The notes below the pieces were generated by a model. It was not told where the DNA came from and did no database searches. It saw only the letters and a list, made by a program, of their open reading frames with translations. Positions 17,860 to 27,227 of a DNA stretch of 64,000 nucleotides are shown here, one piece after another. The position numbers were made by a program, and so were the translations under genes. Source of the stretch: Levilactobacillus tujiorum (GTDB lineage Bacteria; Bacillota; Bacilli; Lactobacillales; Lactobacillaceae); contig NZ_JAAXLK010000011.1 in assembly GCF_012641185.1 (NCBI RefSeq), positions 1-64,000 of the forward strand, given 5' to 3'. Position 1 is the first letter of the stretch; each line of letters starts with the position of its first letter.

Positions 17860-18510
17860 ATGATGAGTAAAGCTATCACTATTGCTGAAGCACAACGTTA
17901 CGACGCGCATACGATCAATGAGATCGGTATTCCCGCATTAGTTCTCATGGAGCGCGCCGCCTTGGCAACGTTTAACAATTTACTAAATGATGATTTCGAT
18001 CTTAGCCGCGTCATTATTGTGGCGGCGACCGGCAACAACGGGGGCGATGGCATCGCGGTTGCCCGGCTACTGCACATCCGGGGAATCGACGTTGAGATTT
18101 ACCTACTAGGCGACCCGGCTAAAGCTACCCCGCAGACCGCTCAACAACTCAAAATCGCTAACTACTACCACATTCCCTTCACCACCGACCTTAACCACGT
18201 GGTCAACGCCACGCTAATCGTCGATGCCATCTTCGGCGTGGGCTTGTCCCGTAACATCTCGGGCAAATTTGCCGATGCGATTAACGCCATCAACGCGGCG
18301 GACGCCAAGACGGTTTCCATTGACGTCCCATCTGGGATTAACGCCGATACTGGTGAAGTCATGGGCGTCGCGGTTGTCGCCGACAGTACCACGACCATGG
18401 CCTACAACAAGATTGGCCTGCTCACCATCACAGGCAAGCAGCACAGCGGGACCGTTCATATCGCTGACATCGGGATTTACGCGCAAGATCATCTTGAGCA
18501 TGCCCGCTAA
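17860..18510 (+). CDS. nnrE: NAD(P)H-hydrate epimerase (YjeF N-terminal domain)
   Basis: NnrE interconverts the R and S forms of damaged NAD(P)H hydrate so that a dehydratase can repair them. The 216-residue protein is a single YjeF_N domain with a Rossmann-like fold. It has the GNNGGDG phosphate loop (about residues 53-59), the VDAIFGVG segment with its conserved Asp, and SIDVPSGINADTG. The partner dehydratase (NnrD) is not fused and not in this window. It starts with ATGATG after AGGAGG and ends before a strong terminator. Confidence 0.92.
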   Translation: MMSKAITIAEAQRYDAHTINEIGIPALVLMERAALATFNNLLNDDFDLSRVIIVAATGNNGGDGIAVARLLHIRGIDVEIYLLGDPAKATPQTAQQLKIANYYHIPFTTDLNHVVNATLIVDAIFGVGLSRNISGKFADAINAINAADAKTVSIDVPSGINADTGEVMGVAVVADSTTTMAYNKIGLLTITGKQHSGTVHIADIGIYAQDHLEHAR

Positions 18511-18612
18511 GTCCGGTGACCATACCAACCATCACGCTTCACTGCGGCTTAGGCCTAATCACGTGTAAACTAAAAAGCGCGAAAGTTAGAGTGACTTTCG
18601 TGTTTCCTGACG

Positions 18613-18650
18613 ACGTCCAGTACCCCCTCCTGAGGTGCTGGACGTTTTTT
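18613..18650 (+). terminator. Terminator after nnrE
   Basis: ACGTCCAGTACC and GGTGCTGGACGT form a stem with one mismatch, followed by T7. A weaker hairpin (CGAAAGT/ACTTTCG) precedes it. Nothing else was seen in 18511-18839 apart from the ribosome binding site of the next gene. Confidence 0.85.
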
Positions 18651-18839
18651 TAAAAAAAGGGTGTAACCCCTGGCACACGTTTCAGCTAGAGAGACTAACA
18701 GACTCGACCTTCATTTGTACACTAGCCCATTGGCATCTAGTCATGATTCTCTTAAAAGCACCGCAACCAAACCACTTCACAAGCTTTTCTGGTGCAGACC
18801 CGGTATACTAGAGGCAACACTATATGGGAGGTGCCCCAC

Positions 18840-19412
18840 ATGTCACAACTAGAAACTGGTTTCACCAACGTCCAAGCGCTGGACCCCAGCATCATTGTCG
18901 ACCTGCGCTACGCCACCACGGATAATTTCACCCATCAAGTCATTTATAATTTCACTACCGCCATCGCCCGCACGGGTACGGCGAAGAAGCTGGCCAAAGC
19001 CAACAGTCTGCTCCGGACCCAAGGCTATCGCTTAAAAATTTGGGACGCGTACCGGCCAGTTGCCGCTCAGGCACGTCTTTACGATGTCTATCCCGACCCC
19101 TCGTTTGTCGCCAAGCCCAATCCGAACTTCTCACATCAAAAGGGCGTAACTGTCGATGTCACGCTCTGTGATGCCGCAGGTAAGGAAGTCGACATGCAGA
19201 CAGAATTTGATGACTTCACGGTAGCCGCTCACCGGGACTTCGACCGGACGCCGTTACAGGAGAAAAACTACCAAATTCTCAATCAGGCCATGCAAGCCGC
19301 GGGATTCTTCGGTTACGAAAACGAATGGTGGGATTACCGCGATGCCCAGATGGATGATTATCCACCGGCTACGGCTGATCCGAATGATTATCAAATCACC
19401 GAACATGCCTAA
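18840..19412 (+). CDS. VanX/DdpX-like D-alanyl-D-alanine dipeptidase
   Basis: This zinc dipeptidase family cleaves D-Ala-D-Ala. In lactobacilli with D-Ala-D-Lac walls it keeps the normal dipeptide out of peptidoglycan and so supports intrinsic vancomycin resistance. The 190-residue protein has R72 in DAYRP and the zinc motif SHQKGVTVD (H99, D106). Residues 162-165 read EWWD where VanX has EWWH, so the third zinc ligand would be Asp or lie elsewhere. I choose ATG 18840, 5-6 bp after GGGAGGTG. It is a single gene with its own terminator and has no signal peptide. Confidence 0.85.
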   Translation: MSQLETGFTNVQALDPSIIVDLRYATTDNFTHQVIYNFTTAIARTGTAKKLAKANSLLRTQGYRLKIWDAYRPVAAQARLYDVYPDPSFVAKPNPNFSHQKGVTVDVTLCDAAGKEVDMQTEFDDFTVAAHRDFDRTPLQEKNYQILNQAMQAAGFFGYENEWWDYRDAQMDDYPPATADPNDYQITEHA

Positions 19413-19420
19413 CCAAAAAT

Positions 19421-19457
19421 AATCGGCGTCCACTCTTAACGAGGGACACCGATTTTT
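19421..19457 (+). terminator. Terminator after the VanX-like gene
   Basis: AATCGG-GTCC and GGAC-CCGATT form a hairpin followed by T6, ten bases after the stop codon. Confidence 0.82.
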
Positions 19458-19485
19458 TAATTCATAGAATTCTATGCAACTGCGT

Positions 19486-20127
19486 TTACTTCTGGTAACC
19501 CGTATCCTTCAACATAAAGGAATGATCCGGAATCCGAATCAACGTGAAGCGATCTGCTAACCGACCGGCATGCAGCCCGATGCCGTTGACAAATGACTTC
19601 TTATAGGTCGTCTCAATCACGCCGACCCATGCGCGCTGATGCCGCTGATCGTACTTGGCAACCTTCTTTTCATCCCATTTGTAGGCAGAAGCTGGTAAAT
19701 TAATCGGCTTCTTCCCATCGGACACGGTCGCATTGGTACTGCTGACCTGGTACTTCTCACCCTCGGTCAAATACGTATACCGCTGCACTGGTTTTTTACC
19801 GTCACTGTTGTCCACCTCAACATAATAGGCTGAACCAGACGTTGTCCCTGTATTAATCACTAACGGCTCGTACCGCGTAGTCTGATTGACGCGCGTGCCT
19901 AACTGATTCACATTTTGAAAGAAGGTGGTATAACTCATGCCACCGAAGAATAGCAACCACACGACCAACTCAATCGTTGAAATCGTGAGGTTCTGCCAGG
20001 AAAAACTACGGTGTTCTTTCACAATTAATCGAATACGCCGGACACGCATGTCGTGAACCATCCAGACCAAGGTGATCAACACAATCACCCATAGGCCCAT
20101 TCCCACTAAATTCCATGCTGATTTCAT
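19486..20127 (-). CDS. Two-helix membrane protein with extracytoplasmic domain, unknown function
   Basis: The protein has two N-terminal membrane helices (about 5-25 and 45-68), followed by about 140 polar residues that probably face outside. It may belong to the family labelled LVIS_2131 in lactobacilli, but I cannot confirm this. The extracytoplasmic part has a YVEV...RYTYLTEGEKYQV pattern, suggesting a beta-rich fold. ATG at 20127 is preferred, with AAGG upstream. A TTG at 20154 is an alternative. It is a single gene, divergent from the acylase gene. Confidence 0.7.
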   Translation of the reverse strand: MKSAWNLVGMGLWVIVLITLVWMVHDMRVRRIRLIVKEHRSFSWQNLTISTIELVVWLLFFGGMSYTTFFQNVNQLGTRVNQTTRYEPLVINTGTTSGSAYYVEVDNSDGKKPVQRYTYLTEGEKYQVSSTNATVSDGKKPINLPASAYKWDEKKVAKYDQRHQRAWVGVIETTYKKSFVNGIGLHAGRLADRFTLIRIPDHSFMLKDTGYQK

Positions 20128-20340
20128 AGTTTCCAATTCCCTTCCAAGAAACAAACCTCTTATAGGTAATTTCTGTTCTCTATTAGCTTACGAGATTCAC
20201 GCTTTGAATACAAGCGCTAGTTGCTTAATTCGCTCACTCGCTTGGAGATCATTAGCCCGCCACATCACGAACGTCCTTTAACTCTACCACAGCGTAAGCT
20301 ATACTTAAATCAATTGCACCACTCTGAGGAGGAATGTCAC

Positions 20341-21297
20341 GTGTGTACCAGTTTAACCTATACTTCTGCCGCCGAGCATCATTTTTTTGCCCGGACGATG
20401 GATTTTCCCACCACCACTCCCTGGCGGCCGGTCTTCTTACCCCGCCATTACCAGTGGCACACCGCGTTACACGCTACCCGCACCACTCAATACGCCTTCC
20501 TGGGTGGCGGGCGGACAGCTGCTGACTTTTCAACCTATCTCATGGCCGACGGTATAAATGAAAACGGTATCACCTGTGCTGAGCTCTATTTGCCCGGCGT
20601 CGCGCAGTACGCGGCAAACCCCGAACCCCGGCAGATCAACCTATCGCCGCAAGACTTCATCAATTGGGCGCTAGGCGAACACGCCTCCCTGGCAGAAATT
20701 GTGGCCGACCTACCGCACGTCACCTTAGTCGCTCGGCGGTGGGGAACGGCCGCGTTCGTCTACCCCTTCCACTGGATTCTCAGTGATCGCAGCGGTCAAA
20801 CGCTGGTCATCGAACCCACTGGCGGGCCCCTAAAAGCTCAGCTCAATCCAGTCGGCGTCCTCACTAACACGCCCATCCTAGCCACCCACTTGCAAAACCT
20901 CAATCATTTTCTGCAAGTTCCCGGTAATGACTTTACTGGACAAACCGTGACCGCTGCAAGACAGTATCTCGCCAGTGGCAAACCTCTGCCGACCGGTACG
21001 GTTCCCACGCAACGCTTTATTCACATGGCTTTACGGCGCTGGGGAACGCTTCCCATGACGACCACCGCAGCCAGTTTACATCAAATTTTCCACTGGTTAG
21101 CCGAGGTTAGCCTACCCTATGACCCGACTCGCCGCGACCAACCTAACCATAATTACACCCACTACCGGGCAATTATCGATATTTCCACCGCTACTTACAA
21201 CTTTATTTCACGAAAATCTGGCCGTCTGCAACAAATGACATTAACGCCGGAAATGGCGGCTCATCGGCATTTTCCGCACGCCTTTCCTGCAGAATAA
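20341..21297 (+). CDS. Choloylglycine hydrolase/penicillin V acylase family Ntn-hydrolase
   Basis: This is a linear amide C-N hydrolase of the Ntn fold, acting on conjugated bile salts, penicillin V or acyl-homoserine-type amides. GTG at 20341 is 8 bp after GGAGG and makes Cys the second residue (M-C-T-S), as required for the N-terminal nucleophile. Conserved residues are seen in ARTMDF (Arg, Asp), ADGINENGI and LTNTP. At about 318 residues it fits the family. There is no signal peptide. Bile-salt and penicillin specificity cannot be told apart from the sequence alone. Confidence 0.88.
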   Translation: MCTSLTYTSAAEHHFFARTMDFPTTTPWRPVFLPRHYQWHTALHATRTTQYAFLGGGRTAADFSTYLMADGINENGITCAELYLPGVAQYAANPEPRQINLSPQDFINWALGEHASLAEIVADLPHVTLVARRWGTAAFVYPFHWILSDRSGQTLVIEPTGGPLKAQLNPVGVLTNTPILATHLQNLNHFLQVPGNDFTGQTVTAARQYLASGKPLPTGTVPTQRFIHMALRRWGTLPMTTTAASLHQIFHWLAEVSLPYDPTRRDQPNHNYTHYRAIIDISTATYNFISRKSGRLQQMTLTPEMAAHRHFPHAFPAE

Positions 21298-21453
21298 CTG
21301 CGAATGTTGCAAACATCCAATTTCGCTTTAATCCGATTGATAATCGTTTGAGACATTTCTGTAACAACTCCCTGATAGTATTAATCATGTTGAATCGAAC
21401 GAAGAAACATTTAATACTAAAAAATAACTAAAACGAAGGAGTTTGTTACATTT

Positions 21454-21927
21454 ATGAAGAAGACGTTGACTAAAATTGTTTTATCCTTAATCGCTATGGT
21501 GGCCTTTACGGTTGCTGGTGTCAGCATGAGCCAACCTACCGAGGCTTCCGCAGCTACCGTTTCTTACGCTAAGTTACATAAAGTTGCTAAGGCACAATTA
21601 GGCAAACCTTACGGCTGGGGTTCTACTGGTCCTTCCCGTTTTGACTGCTCCGGTTTCACCGGCTACGTTTACAAGAAGGGTGCTTCCAAGAAGATCCCTC
21701 GTACCGCCCAAGCCCAATACAACAAGTACAAGCATGTGAGCTACAAGAACATCAAGAAGGGTGATTTGGTCTTCTTCGGTGGTTCCAAGCATTCCATCTA
21801 TCACGTGGGGATGTACGTTGGTCATGGGAAGATGATCGACTCGCAAAACCGTGGTGTTGTGACTGAAGCCGTTCACGCCCCTTGGTGGCATGCTGTGGGT
21901 TACGCTCGCGTTGCCAACGTTAAGTAA
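21454..21927 (+). CDS. Secreted NlpC/P60 peptidoglycan endopeptidase
   Basis: The 157-residue protein has a signal peptide (about 1-34, cleavage near ASA-AT) and a single NlpC/P60 domain. The catalytic Cys65 is in DCSGF and His117 in HVGMYVG. The third polar residue lies in the MIDSQ region, where many members have His. It would cut peptide stems of peptidoglycan outside the cell. There are no LysM or other binding modules, so it resembles small secreted hydrolases. The region upstream is A+T-rich and a good terminator follows. Confidence 0.9.
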   Translation: MKKTLTKIVLSLIAMVAFTVAGVSMSQPTEASAATVSYAKLHKVAKAQLGKPYGWGSTGPSRFDCSGFTGYVYKKGASKKIPRTAQAQYNKYKHVSYKNIKKGDLVFFGGSKHSIYHVGMYVGHGKMIDSQNRGVVTEAVHAPWWHAVGYARVANVK

Positions 21928-21963
21928 CATCTAGCTAACCTTCATAAATGAAATAAACTGTTA

Positions 21964-21996
21964 TCCCTCACTGTACGTCGCGGTGAGGGATTTTTT
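21964..21996 (+). terminator. Terminator after the NlpC/P60 gene
   Basis: TCCCTCAC and GGTGAGGGA form a strong hairpin followed by T6. Confidence 0.88.
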
Positions 21997-22020
21997 GTGA
22001 GCAATTGCTGCAAGCCGGCC

Positions 22021-22054
22021 AAAAAACGCCAGCCCATTCAAGTGAGCCAGCGTT
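22021..22054 (-). terminator. Terminator after the XRE membrane regulator gene
   Basis: On the minus strand AACGCTGGC and GCTGGCGTT pair over 9 bp with two G-U pairs, followed by T. Confidence 0.7.
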
Positions 22055-22070
22055 TGCGGCATTGCCCTTT

Positions 22071-22424
22071 CTAATGAAACATCGCTACTACCCATCCCAG
22101 TGCAGCCAGAAAAGGAAAGATCATCCACCAATTCTTATCTAAAAATTCCCAGCTGTTCATTGGGCGCTGCCCCTCTGGCAACGTCGTTCGTGGCTCAGCT
22201 TTCTGCTCACTGGCTGTCGGGCGTTGTCCCGCAATCAACTCATTGAGATCAACTTGTAAAAGATTCGCCAATTTAACCACCGTATCCAAATCTGGCGTGG
22301 TCTCCCCCTGTTCCCACTTAGAAATCGACTGCCGGGTCACAAACAACTCGTGTGCCAATTGTTCTTGCGACAGATTCTGCTGACGCCGCAATTTCACTAA
22401 CTGTTGACTGAATACATTTTCCAT
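22071..22424 (-). CDS. XRE-family regulator with C-terminal membrane anchor
   Basis: The protein of about 117 residues has an N-terminal lambda-repressor-type helix-turn-helix (QEQLAHELFVTRQSISKWEQGETTPDLDTV, about 19-48). A linker and a hydrophobic C-terminal helix (WMIFPFLAALGWVVAMF) follow. Membrane-anchored XRE proteins of this layout are common in lactobacilli; the target is unknown. Two ATGs are possible: 22433 touches the AAGGGAG site, while 22424 is well spaced and preferred. Confidence 0.8.
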   Translation of the reverse strand: MENVFSQQLVKLRRQQNLSQEQLAHELFVTRQSISKWEQGETTPDLDTVVKLANLLQVDLNELIAGQRPTASEQKAEPRTTLPEGQRPMNSWEFLDKNWWMIFPFLAALGWVVAMFH

Positions 22425-22628
22425 CTCACTCATCTCCCTTACCTTGCTCTTATCATACGCAAAACCCACCGGGCTTCCTAGCGAACAAACCAGAACATCC
22501 AGCACTTTGCCCGGGCTAGTTGCGCCCGTCACGGTTGCGAGATAGGTTGCCATCCCCGCTACAACGGCTTTTCTCCATCTTACTAACTCAACTCAAAAAA
22601 GCCCAAGCATCTGCTCAGACTTTCTAAC

Positions 22629-24239
22629 TTAACGTCGGATCTCTAGCTTTAGTGGTCGTTTGAAAACTAACTCGGCCACGCCTAAGCGATTAGCCAACCA
22701 GACATAGAGGCCGACCATGACCAATCCAAGGACACCAACGTAGCCCATGGTTAAAAGCTTGCCGGTAAAGAAATGACTCCCAACCAGCCACTGACAACCA
22801 TCGACAAGTACCGTTGCCCCGATCGCAAAGACCACATTTAACTTAACAATCGGCCCAATGGCCCCTAATTCAACCGCATAGCTGCGCCGAACCAGTCGCC
22901 AGCTCACGACCATAATCCAGCCGAACGCGATCCCCGTAGTCAGTAAGGCACCGTAGCCTTGGAATAGATAAACGAGTGGTAACTGTAAGACAATCTTGAT
23001 ACCCAAGCCACACAACAAGTAAGTCGTCGCCTTCTTACTCATCCGTAAGGCCTGTAACACGGTTAGCAAGTCTAGCGCCAGCCCCAGGATCAGGCTTTGC
23101 CACACGTTGGCAATCAGGTAAGTTGCCCCTTCACCGTCAAAGTTAAAGAAGATCCCATACGTTGGAAAAGCAAACACACTCACCAAGATGACCAGCGGCA
23201 GTAGGACAAACGTCAACAGTTGAAAGTTATTGGTTAGCAATGCCCCAATCTCCTGACGATTTTTCTTAATATCCGCCAACTTGCCAGCCAGTAATGGCAA
23301 TGAGGTCTCCGCCACAGCCATCGCTAAAGAAACGATGACGGTGGTAATCTTATTGGGATTAGCGGAGAAGATCGTGAAGACGTACTGCGTCATCGCCGCC
23401 GATTGATGTAACATCCCCTGCATAATTTGCTTAAAGAACAGCTGATCCACTAATTGGCTAAGCGTAATCCCTGAACCCACAATCACAAACGGGATCGATT
23501 CGTACCCAATCATCTTGAGGAGTTGACCCGCCGCATGCTGCTTGCCCGTCTGACTCTTGGCCGTCATCCGGCGATATTCTCCCCGTTGACGCCACAGATG
23601 ACCTAACAAATAAAGGTAACTTGCCACGGCCCCCACAAAAGCTGCTGCCACACTGACAAAGACCGCCTGTACGTATCCTTGATGGGCCACTTCAATCAGC
23701 CAGTAGGTCCCGATTAGAATCACGATGATCCGAATAAACTGTTCCCATAATTGCGAAATCCCAAATGGTTTCAAATCACCATTTCCCTGGAACCACCCGC
23801 GCAGAATACTCATCGACGGGAGAATCACGATGGCGGGAACCAGACAACGAATGGCAATGGTCGCATTGCGCACCGAACTCACGGGACTATTGGCCGCCAA
23901 TACTGGCGCTAAACCATATAGCAGGCCACCGCAAATCAGGCCAGAAACCACCATGAAGCCAAAGCCCGCGAAGGCAATGTGCTTCGAATTAATAAAACTA
24001 TCTTCACCGTTAAAGAAGGCCACCCGCCGAGCAATCGCCGACGGAAAACCCGCAGTTCCCAGCGCAATGAACAACGCATAGGGCGTGTAAGCCGTATTAA
24101 ACAACGCCTGCGCCACCGTCTGATGTTGCGGTGACCCAATCATCGCCAACCAAGGAATCAGGTAAACAACCCCTAAAATCCGCGAAAAAATACTCCCAAA
24201 CGAGAGCCAAAATGAACCTGAAACAATTTTTTTATCCAT
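22629..24239 (-). CDS. Lipid II/polysaccharide flippase of the MurJ-MviN type (YtgP-like)
   Basis: The protein of about 536 residues has some 14 membrane helices and the oligosaccharide-flippase (MOP superfamily) layout. The N-terminus MDKKIVSGSFWLSFGSIFSR and length resemble Bacillus YtgP/MurJ, which moves lipid II across the membrane. A polysaccharide (Wzx-like) flippase is a possible alternative, but no exopolysaccharide genes are near. ATG 24239 is taken as start. No clear Shine-Dalgarno lies upstream, and a TTG at 24257 is an alternative. It seems to be a single gene. Confidence 0.85.
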   Translation of the reverse strand: MDKKIVSGSFWLSFGSIFSRILGVVYLIPWLAMIGSPQHQTVAQALFNTAYTPYALFIALGTAGFPSAIARRVAFFNGEDSFINSKHIAFAGFGFMVVSGLICGGLLYGLAPVLAANSPVSSVRNATIAIRCLVPAIVILPSMSILRGWFQGNGDLKPFGISQLWEQFIRIIVILIGTYWLIEVAHQGYVQAVFVSVAAAFVGAVASYLYLLGHLWRQRGEYRRMTAKSQTGKQHAAGQLLKMIGYESIPFVIVGSGITLSQLVDQLFFKQIMQGMLHQSAAMTQYVFTIFSANPNKITTVIVSLAMAVAETSLPLLAGKLADIKKNRQEIGALLTNNFQLLTFVLLPLVILVSVFAFPTYGIFFNFDGEGATYLIANVWQSLILGLALDLLTVLQALRMSKKATTYLLCGLGIKIVLQLPLVYLFQGYGALLTTGIAFGWIMVVSWRLVRRSYAVELGAIGPIVKLNVVFAIGATVLVDGCQWLVGSHFFTGKLLTMGYVGVLGLVMVGLYVWLANRLGVAELVFKRPLKLEIRR

Positions 24240-24368
24240 TAAATTTGCACACACCAATCAGTCTAGTGTCAAAGCACCACTCGCTAGGATACTCCTCTCA
24301 ATCGCAACTGTACATAACCAATGCAGCTACACCGGCGAACTTAGCGTTAACTTAATTAGCCAGGACCT

Positions 24369-24408
24369 AAAAAAGTATCGAGAAATCGACTGATCTCTCG
24401 ATACTTTA
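24369..24408. terminator. Terminator-like hairpin in the murJ-S9 peptidase gap
   Basis: AAGTATCGAGA (24373-24383) and TCTCGATACTT (24396-24406) form an 11-bp perfect stem, with an A tract on the left and a short T run on the right. No gene ends next to it. It could terminate a short transcript or shield the element that follows. Confidence 0.55.
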
Positions 24409-24493
24409 TGCTGACTAATTACTAACTGGAGGTTGAAAGATAAAATACCTGCCCTATCCCAGTAATGGAAAACGTTTACGTTATTAAATTTGA

Positions 24494-24970
24494 CTAAATT
24501 GGTCGCACTCCGGCTGCCAGGGATTCCGCCTGCTGTGGGGACGCTTCAGCCTGGAAGCCCACCAGTCTTCTCGCTCGATTTGGAGCCACGAAAAATCCGT
24601 GTCTCCAAAGTCGCCCGTGCTGTAAGCTGGCAAAAGAACAATCGCCAGCTAACACCACTTTCACGGCTGGCTCCATCCCTGTCCTCCTCCGGCTTTGATG
24701 GCGTTTTACCACGACAACAGTTGAGAAAAAGTGGCTACTTAGTATTTTCAATTCTATTGATAACGACCGCAGCAGTCATTATCCTAGTTGCCTAAGAGAA
24801 CTGTGTAAGCCGAGAGGTCGGCAGATATGGGCTCAGGCGCGTCGTTCTACTTAGCTAGTAAGCGACCTGCTTACTGGCTTAGTAGAAAACCAAGCTTGGA
24901 GACTCGGTACTTTCGAGGCTTCAAGTTGTGTTCGCACCGATCCAGCCCATATCTGCCGACCGGTAAGGCG
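24494..24970 (+). repeat. Structured intergenic element, copy B (about 477 bp)
   Basis: This is the plus-strand copy of the element at 2351-2792. Domain I is closed by 24516-24524/24675-24683. It holds hairpins 24548-24554/24562-24568, TTTGGAG/CTCCAAA (24579-24585/24603-24609) and AGCTGGC/GCCAGCT (24625-24631/24644-24650). Domain II is closed by a perfect 17-bp helix (24817-24833/24944-24960). It contains an 18-bp near-perfect hairpin (24845-24862/24870-24887) and CTTGGAG/CTTCAAG (24895-24901/24919-24925). The third hairpin of copies A and C is absent here. The conserved ends are GGCTGCCAGGGATTCCGCC at the left and CGGTAAGGCG at the right. No ORF is present. It fills most of the 832-bp gap. 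Confidence 0.78.
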
Positions 24971-25089
24971 CAGGGACCACCGATCTACCTAGTTTTAATC
25001 CTATGATTATTGCTAGGACAGGTATAACCGGTAATTTGAAACTTTCATCTTCAAAAATGTAAGCCACAGCCTGAGACAACCCGCCGTCC

Positions 25090-27069
25090 CTACTGCTCGC
25101 GGTTAACCGCAGGATGGGCCGTGAACCATTCTGTCATGTCGTCAATGCGCTTGACCCGCAGACTAGGCAATCCGTTGCGGGAAACCCCGTGGAAACTCTG
25201 CGGATAGCGAATGAAATCAGCGTCGACACCATTGCGTTTGACCGCGGTAAAGAATTCTTCCGACTGACTGATCGGACAACGCATATCCCATTCGCCATGA
25301 AGCAGCCGAATGGGTGTTTTGACATACTGCGCATAAGCCAGTGGTGAGCGGTGCCAGTATTCCGCGACGCCCCCATCCGCGAACAAGTCGATTCCCAACT
25401 CCTCAGGGTTAAAGTAGAAGCCGATATCACTGGTCCCGAACAAGCTGATCCAATTGGTTACCGAGCGCTGGGACACTGCCGCAGCGAAGCGGTTCGTGTG
25501 ACCAACTGCCCAGGTCGTCATGAAGCCGCCATAGGAACCACCCGCAATATACTGTCGCGTCGCATCTAGCTCTGTAAAGTTTTGTAATGCCACATCTAAT
25601 CCAGTCAAGACATCGGTAAAATCATCCTCACCATAATGGCCGTTAACGTGACTCTCAAAGGCCTGACCGTAACTGGTAGATCCTCGTGGATTGAAGAAGA
25701 CGACGCCGTATCCTCGACTAGCATGAACTTGAAATTCATAGAAGAACGTTTCGCCATAATTTGCATGAGGACCGCCGTGAACATACAGGAGCACTGGTGT
25801 CTTAGCCGCTTGCGTTTGCGCCGGTAAATACCAGCCCTCTAGCGCCTGACCATCCGTTGCTTGATAATCGAATCGTTGGGGATGCGCAAAGCTATGGGTG
25901 GCTTCATACGCCGCATTGGGATCATACTGAACCGTCTCGTCACCAGCCAGCGGGAAGGTAACTAATTGACTAGGAATATCCTGATAGGACACACTCAACG
26001 CCAACGTTTCCGCATCAATCACGTCAAAGTCAACGATCTGGCGGGCCGTATCATCTACCAATTGACTACCGGCACGACTCCCGACGTAAAGCTGACTGTG
26101 CCCGTGAAAGGCCGGCGCAAAGACTACCCGTTGATCATCCAACCAGCGGACCAATTTACTGCCCGGATGCTGAACAAAGTCACCCGCAAATTCGGGCGCT
26201 GGGTCAGCATCCAGATCATCCGTCAGACTAATCGGATCGCCGCCAGTCGCCGGCACCAGATAAACGTTAGCTACCGTATGCCGCCCCGCCGCACCGTTAT
26301 CTCCAACCAAGGCAACCTGCTGACCGTCGGGAGATATCGTCGCATCTTCGAAATGCCCGTGGGTAAACTGCGCCGTTAGATCTACCGTTTGCCCCGTCTG
26401 CGTATCTAACCGATAGGCACCGTGGGCAAAATTCCGGTCATCTTCCGGGTGATCATCGCGTAATACCGTGACGTAGCGACCATCGGCACTCACCGAAGTC
26501 AGGCTGAAGTCGTCACCCTGTTGGCTAATCTCTTCCACCGCCCCCGTGCTAGGCAGGTAACGCCGCAACCGGTACACCCCGTCCTGCGGTAACCAGCCAT
26601 AACCATCAGCCTTGTTGATCAAGCGCGTCACGTGCCGGGTCTGTGGGAAAGTTTCTTGATTTGGTAGCTTAGGTTTTTCCGCCGTTTCCGTCGTCTTAAA
26701 ATAGATACTCTGCCCATCAGCCGCCGCAATCACCGTCGCTACCGCCTCATTCGGAGTCTCCATCGTCAATTGGACGGGTTCACCACCGGTCGTTGCTACC
26801 GTAAATAGCTGCGGCTGATCAGTCCTCACCTGCGCAGCGTAGTATAACTGACCATCGGCCACTGCTGGTTGCAGATTGAGCTGGCCGTTCGCCGCAATCG
26901 TTTGAACATGTCCAGCCGCGTCCGCTCGCTTCAGGCGTGAGCAATAACGGTTATTCGTTGCATCAATCCCATTTTCCACGAAAAAGACTTGATCCCCCGT
27001 CGCTAACACTTGGGAAACCGACTTCAATTGAAATAAATCTTGTGCACGCACACCGCGAGCCATACGCAT
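25090..27069 (-). CDS. S9-family prolyl oligopeptidase/acylaminoacyl peptidase
   Basis: This 659-residue serine peptidase has an N-terminal beta-propeller-like region (about 1-390) and a C-terminal alpha/beta-hydrolase domain. The nucleophile Ser is in GGSYGGFMTTW, with Asp expected in EWDMRCP and His in QSFHGVS. No signal peptide is seen, so it should act on peptides inside the cell, for example those brought in by Opp. ATG at 27069 lies 2 bp after GAGGAG and a second ATG at 27063 is better spaced. I keep the longer form. Confidence 0.9.
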   Translation of the reverse strand: MRMARGVRAQDLFQLKSVSQVLATGDQVFFVENGIDATNNRYCSRLKRADAAGHVQTIAANGQLNLQPAVADGQLYYAAQVRTDQPQLFTVATTGGEPVQLTMETPNEAVATVIAAADGQSIYFKTTETAEKPKLPNQETFPQTRHVTRLINKADGYGWLPQDGVYRLRRYLPSTGAVEEISQQGDDFSLTSVSADGRYVTVLRDDHPEDDRNFAHGAYRLDTQTGQTVDLTAQFTHGHFEDATISPDGQQVALVGDNGAAGRHTVANVYLVPATGGDPISLTDDLDADPAPEFAGDFVQHPGSKLVRWLDDQRVVFAPAFHGHSQLYVGSRAGSQLVDDTARQIVDFDVIDAETLALSVSYQDIPSQLVTFPLAGDETVQYDPNAAYEATHSFAHPQRFDYQATDGQALEGWYLPAQTQAAKTPVLLYVHGGPHANYGETFFYEFQVHASRGYGVVFFNPRGSTSYGQAFESHVNGHYGEDDFTDVLTGLDVALQNFTELDATRQYIAGGSYGGFMTTWAVGHTNRFAAAVSQRSVTNWISLFGTSDIGFYFNPEELGIDLFADGGVAEYWHRSPLAYAQYVKTPIRLLHGEWDMRCPISQSEEFFTAVKRNGVDADFIRYPQSFHGVSRNGLPSLRVKRIDDMTEWFTAHPAVNREQ

Positions 27070-27227
27070 CGCTCCTCGTTTATAATTTTTCTCATTATTT
27101 TCTCATTTAGCAGTTGTGTTTCATACTAATCCAGCGGCTACAGGATGTCAATTCTCAATTCCGTTGCGGCCGATCAAGCGAAAGCTGATACACTGGAAGT
27201 AACTAAAATTGAAGGAGTGAGCTTGAA

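Noticed and set aside
24471-24484. cre box before element copy B
   Set aside because: GGAAAACGTTTACG has the central CG but mismatches at both outer positions, and no promoter could be tied to it.
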